NCBI GenBank assembly: GCA_036267255.1
Contig: DATAWK010000047.1
Location: 1-64,000 of the forward strand
Length of the DNA stretch: 64,000 bases
DNA from: DATAWK01 sp036267255
GTDB taxonomy: Bacteria; Acidobacteriota; Terriglobia; Terriglobales; Acidobacteriaceae
Reading direction: 5' to 3'
In this document: positions 17,010-25,553 of the stretch, piece after piece
Layout: each line of letters starts with the position of its first letter
How positions within the stretch are numbered: position 1 is the stretch's first letter
Program-made: the position numbers and the translations under genes
Notes under the pieces: generated by a model
Database searches by the model: none
Told to the model about the DNA's origin: nothing
The model's input: the letters and a program-made list of their open reading frames with translations, nothing else

Positions 17010-18391
17010 GGGTCAAACCGATCGATCTGCCGCCAGCGACGTGACTCCCACGCATAGCGAAGTCCCTCCACAACATGAAAGCGCAGACGGAGGAGGATAA
17101 AGTGCAGTTGCATACGATATCGGCCAAGCCGCACCGAGAACGTCTCATTCGGAAATGCTCGTATGACAGGAGGAGGCAAGCGGACAGGAAACAGTATCTG
17201 CCGAAGCGACCGTTTCGCAGGAACGCCGGCATTCTCAAGTTCCCTCTGCAGCAACAGGTATAGTTTGCTGCCAGGAATGCTTCCGAACACAGCTCGCCTC
17301 CCATATCTTTCCACCCACAGCCGCGCGGACCGGGGAAGGCACGCGACGGTCCAGTCTGTTAGCGCTTCTGGAGCGAAATCTCCCATGACGTGTGCGATCA
17401 GGAGCGTGACCACTCCAAGTCCCATGCACGCTCTCGGGTTTCCCACGGCTGTCTTCTCAAGCTCGCTCCAGAAGGCATGGTCATCGCGACGAGAAAGCAC
17501 ATGACGGCGGAACTCCAACAGATGGGCCACACGTGAAAACTCGCTGCATACATGTTTGTAGGCATGGAGTCCCTGTCCCAAGAACAGATCCACCGGCGAG
17601 AGCACCGGCATGATACATCCATGCAGGTGGCGCTTTTCCGCCCGCTTCAGCGGGGAGGAATGGCCTGAGACACGGGACGCGACATGCAACTCCACAGCAT
17701 GGGATGGCTGGGCCTTGTAAAGGTCTTTCAAGGAGACGCCCGGCTTTTCGTTAAGCTTGAACTCCCAGCTTCTGCCGCTTACAACGTATAGGCGATATCC
17801 TCTTTGTTCGAGAATTCTCCTTGCCTCGGGAGCGCTTTCTTCTGCTACGAGAAAATCCAGATCAAACTGGGACCTCAGCTCCGCCCTCGGCACGGAACTT
17901 GGCCAGAGTGATACACCCTTCAGGTTGGCATAGGAAAGACTAGCCTCTTGAAACCTCTGCTGGATTGCGATCGACTCCGCGATCATGCCGCGAGTTCGCT
18001 GGGTGTTATCCGCAAGGTTTTGTTGCAGGCGTGCCAATACGCCAGGCGGCAGCCACTCGGTCAACTTCAACTCAACGATGCGATCGAGAAAGTACAACGC
18101 CAGGCCACTGATGTCCAGCCAGTGCAGCAGGCTCCGCCACTCCCTTCTGGAGAGGTCCTGCAACCGGAAGCACTGGCGAGGAATGGGCTCGCAGAAGATC
18201 AATAGGGCAGCCTCTCGCAGGGGCCATTCGCCACGGAATGACCGTGAAGAGATGTCCACGGTTCGTGCAGGTGGAGAGGGAACGGCCTGAACACTCCAGG
18301 ATCGACCCGTTTCCCAGTGGCCGACCGTTCGTGTATGCAGATCGCAAAGCTCAACCTTGCTTGACAATTGCCGATCGGATTTCAGTGGCAA
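17006..18391 (-). CDS. Nucleotidyltransferase-fold family protein (PF14907-like)
   Basis: 461 residues if the TTG at 18391 is used. No ATG lies near the N-terminus, so the start is uncertain; a GTG near 18259 is an alternative. The core shows YANLKGVSLW followed by RSQFDLDFLV, the LKG and DxD-type signature of the uncharacterised nucleotidyltransferase family NTP_transf_5. The C-terminal half is helical with Arg-rich stretches. Family members are known to accompany HprK-like kinases in polysaccharide or peptide loci; one lies at 5,378. Activity and substrate are not established. First gene of an operon with a methyltransferase. Confidence 0.65.
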   Translation of the reverse strand: MPLKSDRQLSSKVELCDLHTRTVGHWETGRSWSVQAVPSPPARTVDISSRSFRGEWPLREAALLIFCEPIPRQCFRLQDLSRREWRSLLHWLDISGLALYFLDRIVELKLTEWLPPGVLARLQQNLADNTQRTRGMIAESIAIQQRFQEASLSYANLKGVSLWPSSVPRAELRSQFDLDFLVAEESAPEARRILEQRGYRLYVVSGRSWEFKLNEKPGVSLKDLYKAQPSHAVELHVASRVSGHSSPLKRAEKRHLHGCIMPVLSPVDLFLGQGLHAYKHVCSEFSRVAHLLEFRRHVLSRRDDHAFWSELEKTAVGNPRACMGLGVVTLLIAHVMGDFAPEALTDWTVACLPRSARLWVERYGRRAVFGSIPGSKLYLLLQRELENAGVPAKRSLRQILFPVRLPPPVIRAFPNETFSVRLGRYRMQLHFILLRLRFHVVEGLRYAWESRRWRQIDRFDP

Positions 18392-18452
18392 TGCAACGTC
18401 ACCTCATTTTCAGCCCCGCCATCCCGGTTTTCGAGAGAAGAGCTTACTTTGA

Positions 18453-18518
18453 AGCCTAACGAAGCATCGCTTAAGTGTTTGTCATGTTCGTGTAAAGCGA
18501 TTGTCACTCTTTTGTTGA
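18453..18518 (-). promoter_or_regulatory. Four-unit 11-bp direct-repeat promoter of the nucleotidyltransferase operon
   Basis: On the plus strand TGTCAT 18480, TGTAAA 18491, TGTCAC 18502 and TGTTGA 18513. The minus-strand -10 TAGGCT lies at 18458-18453 after 21 bp. It shares the 18392-18822 gap with the opposite-facing PhyH promoter; nothing else was seen there. Confidence 0.65.
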
Positions 18519-18596
18519 TTCGTCTCCTCGCAGCAGGCCGTCGAATGGCTGTATCGGGACTGGGTCAACTGCTCCTCCGCATTATGAAAGCCTGAA

Positions 18597-18661
18597 ATGA
18601 CAATCAACTGACATGAAAAAGACGATGCAAAGACACATCGGCTGAGGCAGGCAGCTATCGT
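18597..18661 (+). promoter_or_regulatory. Four-unit 11-bp direct-repeat promoter of the PhyH gene
   Basis: ATGACA 18597, CTGACA 18608, AAGACG 18619 and AAGACA 18630, then TATCGT at 18656-18661 after 20 bp. The sequence is nearly identical to the promoter of the next gene (19,828-19,892), including most of the spacers. Confidence 0.72.
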
Positions 18662-18822
18662 GACAGCTGTGTGCCCCCGGAGCTCGCTGCTTCTTGCGCC
18701 AAAGTGTCAGAGCCTGTGATTTTCATTGCTTGATACATGGAGCGGGATGTATCCGCACCCCAAGTTGCTCGACCTGCCGGGCGGAGAGAACCAAAGGTTA
18801 CAAATCCGCGGAGGATAAACGA

Positions 18823-19761
18823 ATGAAGCCCTTTCATGAAATCAAGACGCAGGATCTCACTTCGAGCACCCTACAAGAGGAGATGGACTCCAGAGGGTAC
18901 GCGCTCATTCGGGGGTTATTGCCGCAGGAGGACGTCACTCAGTTGCTTGGGGTGATTACGCAGGTCCTCTCCGCCAGAGGCTGGCTGCTGCCGGGCCATG
19001 ATCCCCTTGAGCGCATCGCCGATCTCAGCGCCGCCTGCGGCGATCCGGATCCAGCCTTCAAACATGCCTATCAGAACGTGTTCAACCTGGAATCGTTTCA
19101 CGCTTTGCCGCACCATCCGGCCCTGCAGCAGGCCATGAAAATGCTGGTGGGGAATTACCTTTTGATTCACCCCAAGCCGATTGGCCGGTTGATTTTCCCT
19201 CACTGCGAATACCTCACCGTTCATGCGCACCAGGATTATCGATTCATGGGCGGAGATTCCGAATGCTTCACCGTGTGGATTCCGCTTCACGATTGCCCCG
19301 CTAATGTGGGCCCGCTACGAGTTGTAGAAGGCTCTCATCGTCTCGGCTATGTACATCACGAGGATGAGAATCTTCACGTCCCGGAAATTCCGGCAAGATC
19401 GGATGTCGGAGGCGATTGGGTCGGCGGCCAAATCAATGCCGGCGATGTGCTCATCTTTCACAGTCTGACCGTGCATGCGGCCTCTCCAAACCTGTCAAAC
19501 CAGCTCCGCATTTCACTGGACTGCAGGTTTCAGGATTACAGACGAGTTTTCAATCCGGCAAACCTGGTTTTTGCAGGGGACTCAGGTAAATCGTGGGAAA
19601 AGACATATGCCGACTGGCGTTCCGATGACCTGAAGTATTACTGGAAAGTATTGCCTCTTGAGTTCCAGCCCTCCAGGGACGAGATAGAACAGCTCTCGAA
19701 GACGGAAGGCTCCCCCGACAAGCGGGCACGATATGCCAAGATGCTGAGTCAACTCAATTGA
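18823..19761 (+). CDS. Phytanoyl-CoA dioxygenase (PhyH) family oxygenase
   Basis: 312 residues. The ATG at 18823 is chosen because GCGGAGG lies 8 bases upstream; the longer frame has no such site. The Fe(II)/2-oxoglutarate site is visible: HAHQDYRF (HxD), a distal His in IFHSLTVHAASPN, and an Arg in NQLRISLDCRF that would hold 2-oxoglutarate. It hydroxylates an aliphatic or sugar carbon next to an acyl or carboxyl-type group. Family members act in secondary metabolism and lipid modification. Monocistronic, long 5' leader of about 150 bases. Confidence 0.85.
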   Translation: MKPFHEIKTQDLTSSTLQEEMDSRGYALIRGLLPQEDVTQLLGVITQVLSARGWLLPGHDPLERIADLSAACGDPDPAFKHAYQNVFNLESFHALPHHPALQQAMKMLVGNYLLIHPKPIGRLIFPHCEYLTVHAHQDYRFMGGDSECFTVWIPLHDCPANVGPLRVVEGSHRLGYVHHEDENLHVPEIPARSDVGGDWVGGQINAGDVLIFHSLTVHAASPNLSNQLRISLDCRFQDYRRVFNPANLVFAGDSGKSWEKTYADWRSDDLKYYWKVLPLEFQPSRDEIEQLSKTEGSPDKRARYAKMLSQLN

Positions 19762-19827
19762 AGCCAGTTGCGGGAGGCTGTCAGCATGATCCATACTCCT
19801 CCCGCATCCGCTCTCATCGTCGCTGAA

Positions 19828-19892
19828 ATGACAATCAATTGACAAAGGGCAGACGATCCAAAGACACATTGAAGATCGTCGAACGCTATTGT
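19828..19892 (+). promoter_or_regulatory. Four-unit 11-bp direct-repeat promoter of the beta-barrel gene
   Basis: ATGACA 19828, TTGACA 19839, CAGACG 19850 and AAGACA 19861, then TATTGT at 19887-19892 after 20 bp. The predicted start of transcription falls at about 19,899, next to the ATG at 19,900. Confidence 0.72.
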
Positions 19893-19899
19893 GACTGGT

Positions 19900-20955
19900 A
19901 TGCATCGTCCGATATTGCGCTTTCCTCTCTCGAAAATGACCCAATTGACCAGGGTCGTCGTCTTCGCTCTGACCATGTTCTGCGCGGTCCGTTACGGTAC
20001 CGCACAGAATACGCCGCTGATTTCGGGTGGCGCCGGGTTCTTTACCAGCACCAAAGGGGGGGACACGACCTATATGCCGATCATTGAGCCGCTGATCGAC
20101 GTTCCTATTGGTAGTCGTCTTCTGGTTGAATCGCGCGCCGCGCTGGGGGACACCCTCTCTCCGAATGGCAACGGCTACAGCCATAGCCATTTCATTGCGC
20201 TTACCTATCTTCAGGGAGACTACTTCATATCTCCGCATGTCACCGCCGTCGCGGGCAGTTTCTTAATTCCCTTTAACACCTACAACGATCGTCTGTCGCC
20301 AATCTGGATCAGCAACTTCCAGGACGGCCCGATCATAACCGGCATCGGTGTAATGACGGGCACAGGAGTCGGCGGTATGCTGAGCGGGTCTGCCATCGCC
20401 CGTGACAAGTACTCCATCAGCTATAACGCCTGGTTCTCCACCCGGAGTGGAAACATGCAGTTCGACTCCGAGCGCGCTTCCGGCGGACGTGCCAGCCTCT
20501 ATCTCCCCGAAAAGCGTTTGGAAGTAGGTCTTTCTTATGATCGTCAGCTGCAGGGAACACGAGAAAATTTCTATGGCGCGCATCTCTGGTGGGAACCCGC
20601 GAACACCGCATTTCGTCTGCGCTCCGAATTCGCGCGCGGTCATCATGCGCAGGGCTACTGGGCAGAAGCCGATTACCGCACGCAAGCGTTCGGAGGCCTT
20701 GATAGCTGGGTCGGGCGTTTCGAACCCCTATTCCGGATGCAGCAGACCTTCCGCCGCGACACTATCGTCAGCGATGGCGTGCCTCTCGTGAACACACAAC
20801 GCGCTGACTTCGGGTTGGACTACAACCTGCCGCACAACACGCGAATCCTTACGAGCTACTCGCGGCAGTTCTCGTCCTCAGGCAATGACAACATATGGGA
20901 AACCGGAATCGTATATCGCTTTCTCTTTCCAATCTGGAAGGGAAAATCGCAATGA
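19900..20955 (+). CDS. Outer-membrane beta-barrel protein, unknown function
   Basis: 351 residues. No ribosome-binding site precedes any candidate start (GTG 19891, ATG 19900, ATG 19936). ATG 19900 is chosen because it lies 7 bp past the predicted -10, which fits a leaderless mRNA. A signal peptide is clear (TRVVVFALTMFCAVRYGTAQ). The mature part is rich in short amphipathic strands with aromatic residues and ends in YRFLFPIWKGKSQ, like a barrel of about 14-16 strands. It could be a secretion pore or a receptor for the locus product. No specific family was recognised. Confidence 0.65.
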   Translation: MHRPILRFPLSKMTQLTRVVVFALTMFCAVRYGTAQNTPLISGGAGFFTSTKGGDTTYMPIIEPLIDVPIGSRLLVESRAALGDTLSPNGNGYSHSHFIALTYLQGDYFISPHVTAVAGSFLIPFNTYNDRLSPIWISNFQDGPIITGIGVMTGTGVGGMLSGSAIARDKYSISYNAWFSTRSGNMQFDSERASGGRASLYLPEKRLEVGLSYDRQLQGTRENFYGAHLWWEPANTAFRLRSEFARGHHAQGYWAEADYRTQAFGGLDSWVGRFEPLFRMQQTFRRDTIVSDGVPLVNTQRADFGLDYNLPHNTRILTSYSRQFSSSGNDNIWETGIVYRFLFPIWKGKSQ

Positions 20956-21142
20956 GCCAGAAAGTTGCTCCTGTCGTTTCCTTTTTTCTTGTGTGATGTG
21001 TAGCCCACACGCTGATCTCATGGCATCGGCAATAGTCAAGGCAGATTCCTCATACAAAGCCGTAGCAGAACAGAATGGGTGAGAATCACCTTGGAATATT
21101 ATGTGGTGCATTTCGATGCGGCAGGGGATATCACTCAATGGT

Positions 21143-22894
21143 CTAGCATTCGATGCCGGCGGTTATTGTCTGCTCATCTCCCGATATCGTCCCGGAGAAT
21201 TCCTCGATCAGACACCCTCCCTGAAGGAGGAATACACGGTGACCAAATACCCGCGTGACAACGCGGTGTGTCACAAGTAGGACTGCCTTTCCGGAGGCAC
21301 TGAGATTTTCCAGTATCTGCCGTTCGTTCTCCTCGTCCAGTGCCGAGGTTGCTTCATCCAGAAGCAGTAGCCTCGCCCCGCGCAATATGGCGCGCGCAAG
21401 GCCCAACCTTTGCCGCTGTCCACCAGAAAATAAAGCTCCGTTATCGCCGACGCCAGTATCCAGCCCGAATGGTTGGGCAGCCACAAAATCGCCCAACTGT
21501 GCGATCGCAAGCGCCGCCATCAATTCCTCGTCGCTCTTATCCGGTAGCCCAAAGAGCAGATTACTCCGTATCGAATCGTCCAGGAGAGCAATCTCCTGTG
21601 GCACATATGCGATACTCGCGCGGTCGACCTGGATCACACCCGTTGCTGGTTGCGATACGCCGGCAATCAGGTTCAGTAGGGAGCTTTTGCCAATACCGGA
21701 AGGCCCGTGAAGCACGACAGTCTCACCCTCACGCAGAGAGAGTCTCACGTTTCGCAGGATCGGCACATCTTCACGGAATGAAAAGCTCACTTCTTTGAGT
21801 TGCACGACGAAACCTGGGTCTGGCAGTTGTGTCGGCAATGCGCAAACACGGTATTTGCGACATTCCTGCAACTCGGCATCTACGATCCTCACGTTCTCGT
21901 AAGAGCTTTCCATCTGGCCGGCGGTGACCGAGATCTGGCTAATGAGTGGAATCAGGCGTCGAGAAAGCACAAAATAAAATGCCAGAAGAGACAATATCTG
22001 GCGCGCATCTCCCTGACGTATTTGAACAGCCACAATAATGCAGAGAAAGAGCAGCACCGCCCCTTGATCGGCCACGATGCTCGCAATCTGTGAAAAAAAC
22101 TTTATGCGGAGATTGCTGGCAGCAACGTGTTCAGCCTGTTCTTGAATTCGATGATGGAAGAACCCGTGATTCCTGTAAGTGCGAATCTCCTTTCCCGAGG
22201 AAAATATATCTGCGAGGTTTCTCTGGAGCATACGCAGAGATACCTCACGGCTCTCCGCCGCCAGTTGCAGCCTGCGGCGGATGAACAATTGATGTAATGC
22301 ATAAAATGCACCGAGGGCAATAGCAAACTCACACGCTGCGATTGCGCTCTGGTACACAAGGGCAGCAGTCATGGCGGCTACGATTACCGCGGCCGCCGTT
22401 AGCTCAATGCAGCGATGATAAAATTCGGCAGCTTCGCGCGCAGTATAAAGAGCATGGTTCGAGAGTTCACTGCGATTGGACTCAACGAATCTGCTCCAGT
22501 GCATCTCGTTATAGCCCTGTGTCAATCGAAGAAGCAGATCCGTATAGAGTTTCTGTATCTGATGAATGACGGAGTGTGCTGAGAAAAGATCCATCAAAGC
22601 ACGAAGAACAACCAGGATCGATGTGATGACCGCAAGAGAAAGGGTCGTTTTTGGCATCCACCATAAAGGATGCGCAGGCGAGCGATTCTGCAGGAGGAGG
22701 AACAGCAGGTACATCGCTCCGGCAACGGCGAGATCGCAGAAGCCGACTGCGATTCTCTCTACCGTCAGTAGCACAAGCGCGATCCGCTGCCGGTTTCCCA
22801 GAAGCCGCATCGCTACACCAAGATTCCCGACGACAGGAGAAGAGCCTTCGACTCCAACAGCACGGATGGGACGCGTGGTCACTTGATTCCTCAC
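21143..22894 (-). CDS. ABC exporter, fused permease and ATPase (MsbA/type I)
   Basis: 583 residues. The permease half carries about five to six transmembrane helices between residues 35 and 330. The ATPase half has Walker A GPSGIGKSS, the ABC signature FSGGQRQRLGLARAI, and Walker B LLLLDEATSALDE with the D-loop. It should work as a homodimer exporting a lipid-linked or amphipathic product. The GTG at 22894 lies only 6 bp after the predicted -10, so the mRNA may be leaderless; an ATG at 22810 is the alternative start. It is convergent with the beta-barrel gene and has its own repeat-type promoter. Confidence 0.85.
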   Translation of the reverse strand: MRNQVTTRPIRAVGVEGSSPVVGNLGVAMRLLGNRQRIALVLLTVERIAVGFCDLAVAGAMYLLFLLLQNRSPAHPLWWMPKTTLSLAVITSILVVLRALMDLFSAHSVIHQIQKLYTDLLLRLTQGYNEMHWSRFVESNRSELSNHALYTAREAAEFYHRCIELTAAAVIVAAMTAALVYQSAIAACEFAIALGAFYALHQLFIRRRLQLAAESREVSLRMLQRNLADIFSSGKEIRTYRNHGFFHHRIQEQAEHVAASNLRIKFFSQIASIVADQGAVLLFLCIIVAVQIRQGDARQILSLLAFYFVLSRRLIPLISQISVTAGQMESSYENVRIVDAELQECRKYRVCALPTQLPDPGFVVQLKEVSFSFREDVPILRNVRLSLREGETVVLHGPSGIGKSSLLNLIAGVSQPATGVIQVDRASIAYVPQEIALLDDSIRSNLLFGLPDKSDEELMAALAIAQLGDFVAAQPFGLDTGVGDNGALFSGGQRQRLGLARAILRGARLLLLDEATSALDEENERQILENLSASGKAVLLVTHRVVTRVFGHRVFLLQGGCLIEEFSGTISGDEQTITAGIEC

Positions 22895-22900
22895 AACGCA

Positions 22901-22966
22901 AGGCTATCAACGTGTACGGTTCGGACTTGTCAGGCTTGGGTCGTTGAAATGTCAGCAAAATGTCAC
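22901..22966 (-). promoter_or_regulatory. Four-unit 11-bp direct-repeat promoter of the ABC exporter
   Basis: On the plus strand TGTCAG 22928, GGTCGT 22939, TGTCAG 22950 and TGTCAC 22961. The minus-strand -10 TAGCCT lies at 22906-22901 after 21 bp. Confidence 0.68.
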
Positions 22967-23117
22967 TGGAACACCCGCGACTTGCAAAGGTTTCCGGCGA
23001 TTCTTCACCAGCCACTTTTAGCTGCGCACCTCGACTCGAAATGCAATCGTAGTCTGTATCGTCTCTTATGTTGTGATCTGACAGGCGCTGTCGACGTGGC
23101 GAGTAAACGCCGCGATA

Positions 23118-23160
23118 AAGACATTAGGGTGACAATTGCTTCGTGCCGGCGACGTAAGAT
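23118..23160 (+). promoter_or_regulatory. 11-bp direct-repeat promoter of the peroxiredoxin gene
   Basis: AAGACA at 23118 and GTGACA at 23129 are 11 bp apart; TAAGAT follows at 23155-23160 after 20 bp. Only two units are clear. The 22895-23211 gap holds just this and the divergent exporter promoter. Confidence 0.55.
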
Positions 23161-23211
23161 CATGATCGGAGAGCGGTAGGTAAGCCAACGCATCGCTGCC
23201 TGGAGGTGTTT

Positions 23212-23769
23212 ATGTTTCGTTCCCGCGGTATTGGAATAACATGCGTCGGTGCTCTCGCCGGCATTATGGCCATTACACCCAACGTGGCCTTCGCTGCCCT
23301 GGCTTCGGTGGGTTCCGCAGCCCCGAACTTTACGCTCCCTTCACAGGAAAATAAGCCGGTCTCTCTTTCCGACTACCGGGGCAAATGGGTGGTGTTGTAC
23401 TTTTACCCGAAGGATCAGACGGCGGGCTGTACCCTTGAGGCGCACAATTTTCAGCATGACCTCTCGAAGTACGAAGCGCTCAATGCTGTGGTGCTGGGTG
23501 TGTCGCTCGATACAGTCGAGAGCCATAAGAGCTTTTGTACAAAAGATTCTCTGACGTTCAAACTACTCGCCGATCCCGATCACACAGCCATCGACGCCTA
23601 TGGCGTTCCCGTGCGCTCCTTTGGCGCGATGCATTACGCCGAACGTACAACCTTTCTGGTCTCGCCAGATGGCAAGATCGTGCAGGCGTGGACCGTCAAA
23701 AATATACAGTCCCATAGTGCGCAGGTTCTGGCGGAAATCGAGTCGCTAAAAAGTAGCGCCATGCGCTGA
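23212..23769 (+). CDS. Periplasmic peroxiredoxin (BCP/PrxQ type)
   Basis: 185 residues from the ATG at 23212, five bases after GGAGG. A signal peptide ends near VAFAALA. The thioredoxin fold starts at PNFTLPSQENKPVSLSDYRG, with the peroxidatic cysteine in YPKDQTAGCTLEAHNF, and a second Cys about 40 residues later (ESHKSFCTK). PrxQ enzymes reduce peroxides with thioredoxin-like partners. Export to the periplasm is unusual for BCP and fits protection of the copper and haem proteins encoded just downstream. Confidence 0.88.
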   Translation: MFRSRGIGITCVGALAGIMAITPNVAFAALASVGSAAPNFTLPSQENKPVSLSDYRGKWVVLYFYPKDQTAGCTLEAHNFQHDLSKYEALNAVVLGVSLDTVESHKSFCTKDSLTFKLLADPDHTAIDAYGVPVRSFGAMHYAERTTFLVSPDGKIVQAWTVKNIQSHSAQVLAEIESLKSSAMR

Positions 23770-23941
23770 ATCGGACGCTCGCTGCAAGGGCGCCGAGTTC
23801 CTTCAAGGTGAAGGGCCCCTACGCTTGCCTCAACTCGCCGGCGTTTGCTCGCAACCGGGGTAGGCGGGATTCCGTGTTCACGATAGGGAACCTATCCCCC
23901 GTCGCTGCCCTGCCTGCCGCGTCTCCTCGGGCAACAATCTG

Positions 23942-23995
23942 GTGACAAACTTCAGACGGTTTCGTGACATGCAGCCTCAGCCGCAGCATTAGGCT
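23942..23995 (+). promoter_or_regulatory. 11-bp direct-repeat promoter of the small cytochrome c gene
   Basis: GTGACA 23942, CAGACG 23953 and GTGACA 23964, then TAGGCT at 23990-23995 after 20 bp. The rest of the 23770-24126 gap shows nothing else recognisable. Confidence 0.65.
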
Positions 23996-24126
23996 GTATT
24001 CGTGCGGCATCGATTAACCATGCGAGAAGAGCGCCGCGTTGTCCTGTCACTCCCGCGCTCTACGCAGTGTTGCCGCAAAAAGTTTTTCTGGTTTGGTCAC
24101 ATTCTTACGTTTAACAAGGAGCAATA

Positions 24127-24423
24127 ATGAAGCACTTGGGACGATTAACGCTGGGCCTTTTACTGCTCGCTGCAACCGCAGCCATGGGCCGGGCCAGGAG
24201 TTCGCCGCCGCAACAGCCCCAGAGCAAAGCGTCTCCGAAGGCAGTTCACACCGTTAATCCGGACAGGGGACAGCAGGTATTCAACCAAAACTGCTCCCGA
24301 TGCCATAATGCGCCAGAAGGATTCTCAGCGAGTGTCTCCGGTACAGTCGCCAGGCACATGCGGGTCCGCGCCAACCTTAGCGATGCCGACTATAAGGCAC
24401 TGTTGCGGTTCCTTAATCCTTAG
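24127..24423 (+). CDS. Small secreted c-type cytochrome
   Basis: 98 residues, AAGGAG six bases before the ATG. A signal peptide is followed by a single haem-attachment site CSRCH at about residue 58. ARHMRVRANLSDADYKALLRFL contains the likely axial Met and a helix typical of class I cytochrome c. It should be a soluble periplasmic electron carrier. The mature domain is only about 70 residues, close to the lower limit for the class. Confidence 0.85.
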   Translation: MKHLGRLTLGLLLLAATAAMGRARSSPPQQPQSKASPKAVHTVNPDRGQQVFNQNCSRCHNAPEGFSASVSGTVARHMRVRANLSDADYKALLRFLNP

Positions 24424-24457
24424 AGTGCGCCCTTGCAAAGCCCCGCCGCGATTTCGA

Positions 24458-24522
24458 ATGACAGCATTCTGACAATTAAGTAACGGCTGTGTGACAACTG
24501 ATCTTCTACACGCCGTTACGGT
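24458..24522 (+). promoter_or_regulatory. Four-unit 11-bp direct-repeat promoter of the CuA/cytochrome operon
   Basis: ATGACA 24458, CTGACA 24469, GTAACG 24480 and GTGACA 24491, then TACGGT at 24517-24522 after 20 bp. Confidence 0.7.
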
Positions 24523-24618
24523 GTTTAGAGGATGGCCGGTAGATACAGTCGAAGTAGATAGCCTTGGGTAACCAATCGCCTGGAAACACCTGCGCCACGA
24601 AATGTTCAAGGAGAAATG

Positions 24619-24987
24619 ATGAAAAGGAAGTTCGTGTTTTTAACTTTGCTGGTCGGAGTGCTGGCAACAACATTATTTATGGCACCTACAGCTCGGGCTC
24701 AGGCTGCTGCACCGCGGCGGATCGTCATTGCCGCCAAACGGTTTTCTTATGATCCCGGTGAGATCACTCTCAAAAAGGGTCAACCGGTAGTGCTCGTATT
24801 AGAGAGTGCGGATGTAGCGCATGGACTCCGTTTCCGCGACTTCAACGTCAACATCAAGGTTAAGGCAGGGGGCACCGCAGAAGTGCAGTTTACACCGGAC
24901 AAGACCGGAGATTTCGTCGGTCATTGTTCCGTGTTTTGCGGTTCAGGTCACGGCTCCATGACCTTAAAGCTGCACGTAGTGGAGTGA
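24619..24987 (+). CDS. Soluble CuA-type cupredoxin (cytochrome oxidase subunit II-like domain)
   Basis: 122 residues. The second of two tandem ATGs is preferred because AGGAG lies five bases before it. A signal peptide ends at ARAQA. The mature domain has HGLRF (first His ligand) and CSVFCGSGHGSM, the C-x3-C-x3-H-x2-M signature of the binuclear CuA centre. No transmembrane hairpin is present, unlike true oxidase subunit II, and no oxidase or nosZ gene is nearby. It would shuttle electrons in the periplasm, and its stop overlaps the ribosome-binding site of the cytochrome gene that follows. Confidence 0.85.
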   Translation: MKRKFVFLTLLVGVLATTLFMAPTARAQAAAPRRIVIAAKRFSYDPGEITLKKGQPVVLVLESADVAHGLRFRDFNVNIKVKAGGTAEVQFTPDKTGDFVGHCSVFCGSGHGSMTLKLHVVE

Positions 24988-24989
24988 AA

Positions 24990-25460
24990 ATGCGCGTTCT
25001 CTTTGTTGCTATCGCCATCACTTGCCTCGCTGGGTTGACAGGGTGCAAAGCGAGTCCTCCGGGAAAACTGGAGACGAAGACTATAACCTACGCCGAGCAC
25101 CACTTTCTTATAGGCAATAAAAACCAGAAGAATCCGTTGCCCGATACGTCACAGACCCGGGCCGACGGCAAGGAAGCCTTTTCTCACTATTGCGTTGCCT
25201 GCCACGGGATGGATGGTCAAAACACGGGTGTCCCATTCGTCGACCATATATCGCCACCCATTCCATCACTCGCCTCATCCGGGGTGCAGAGTTATACAGA
25301 CGGACAACTAAAGTGGATCCTCGATTACGGTATACGGCCCTCGGGAATGCCCGGCTCCAAAGGAACATTGAGTGACGATGAACTCTGGTCGATCATAGTA
25401 TTCCTGCGTCATCTTCCGCCTGCAGGCAGCCAGGGAACGCCAGATATGTATACGCACTAG
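24990..25460 (+). CDS. Lipoprotein c-type cytochrome
   Basis: 156 residues. The ATG lies three bases after the preceding stop, with GGAG overlapping it. The signal peptide ends in a lipobox LTGC, so the mature protein should be lipid-anchored. One haem site CVACHG lies at about residue 63, with GIRPSGMPGSKGTLSDDELW carrying the axial Met as in cbb3/alternative-complex type mono-haem domains. It probably exchanges electrons with the CuA protein encoded directly upstream. Confidence 0.87.
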   Translation: MRVLFVAIAITCLAGLTGCKASPPGKLETKTITYAEHHFLIGNKNQKNPLPDTSQTRADGKEAFSHYCVACHGMDGQNTGVPFVDHISPPIPSLASSGVQSYTDGQLKWILDYGIRPSGMPGSKGTLSDDELWSIIVFLRHLPPAGSQGTPDMYTH

Positions 25461-25553
25461 ACGAGGCGAGGTGCACCGGTGAGAAAGTGATTGCGGATTG
25501 ATCTCTCCGCAAAATTCATCCGGTGCTCCACCCAATTCTCTTCTCGAGGAAGC

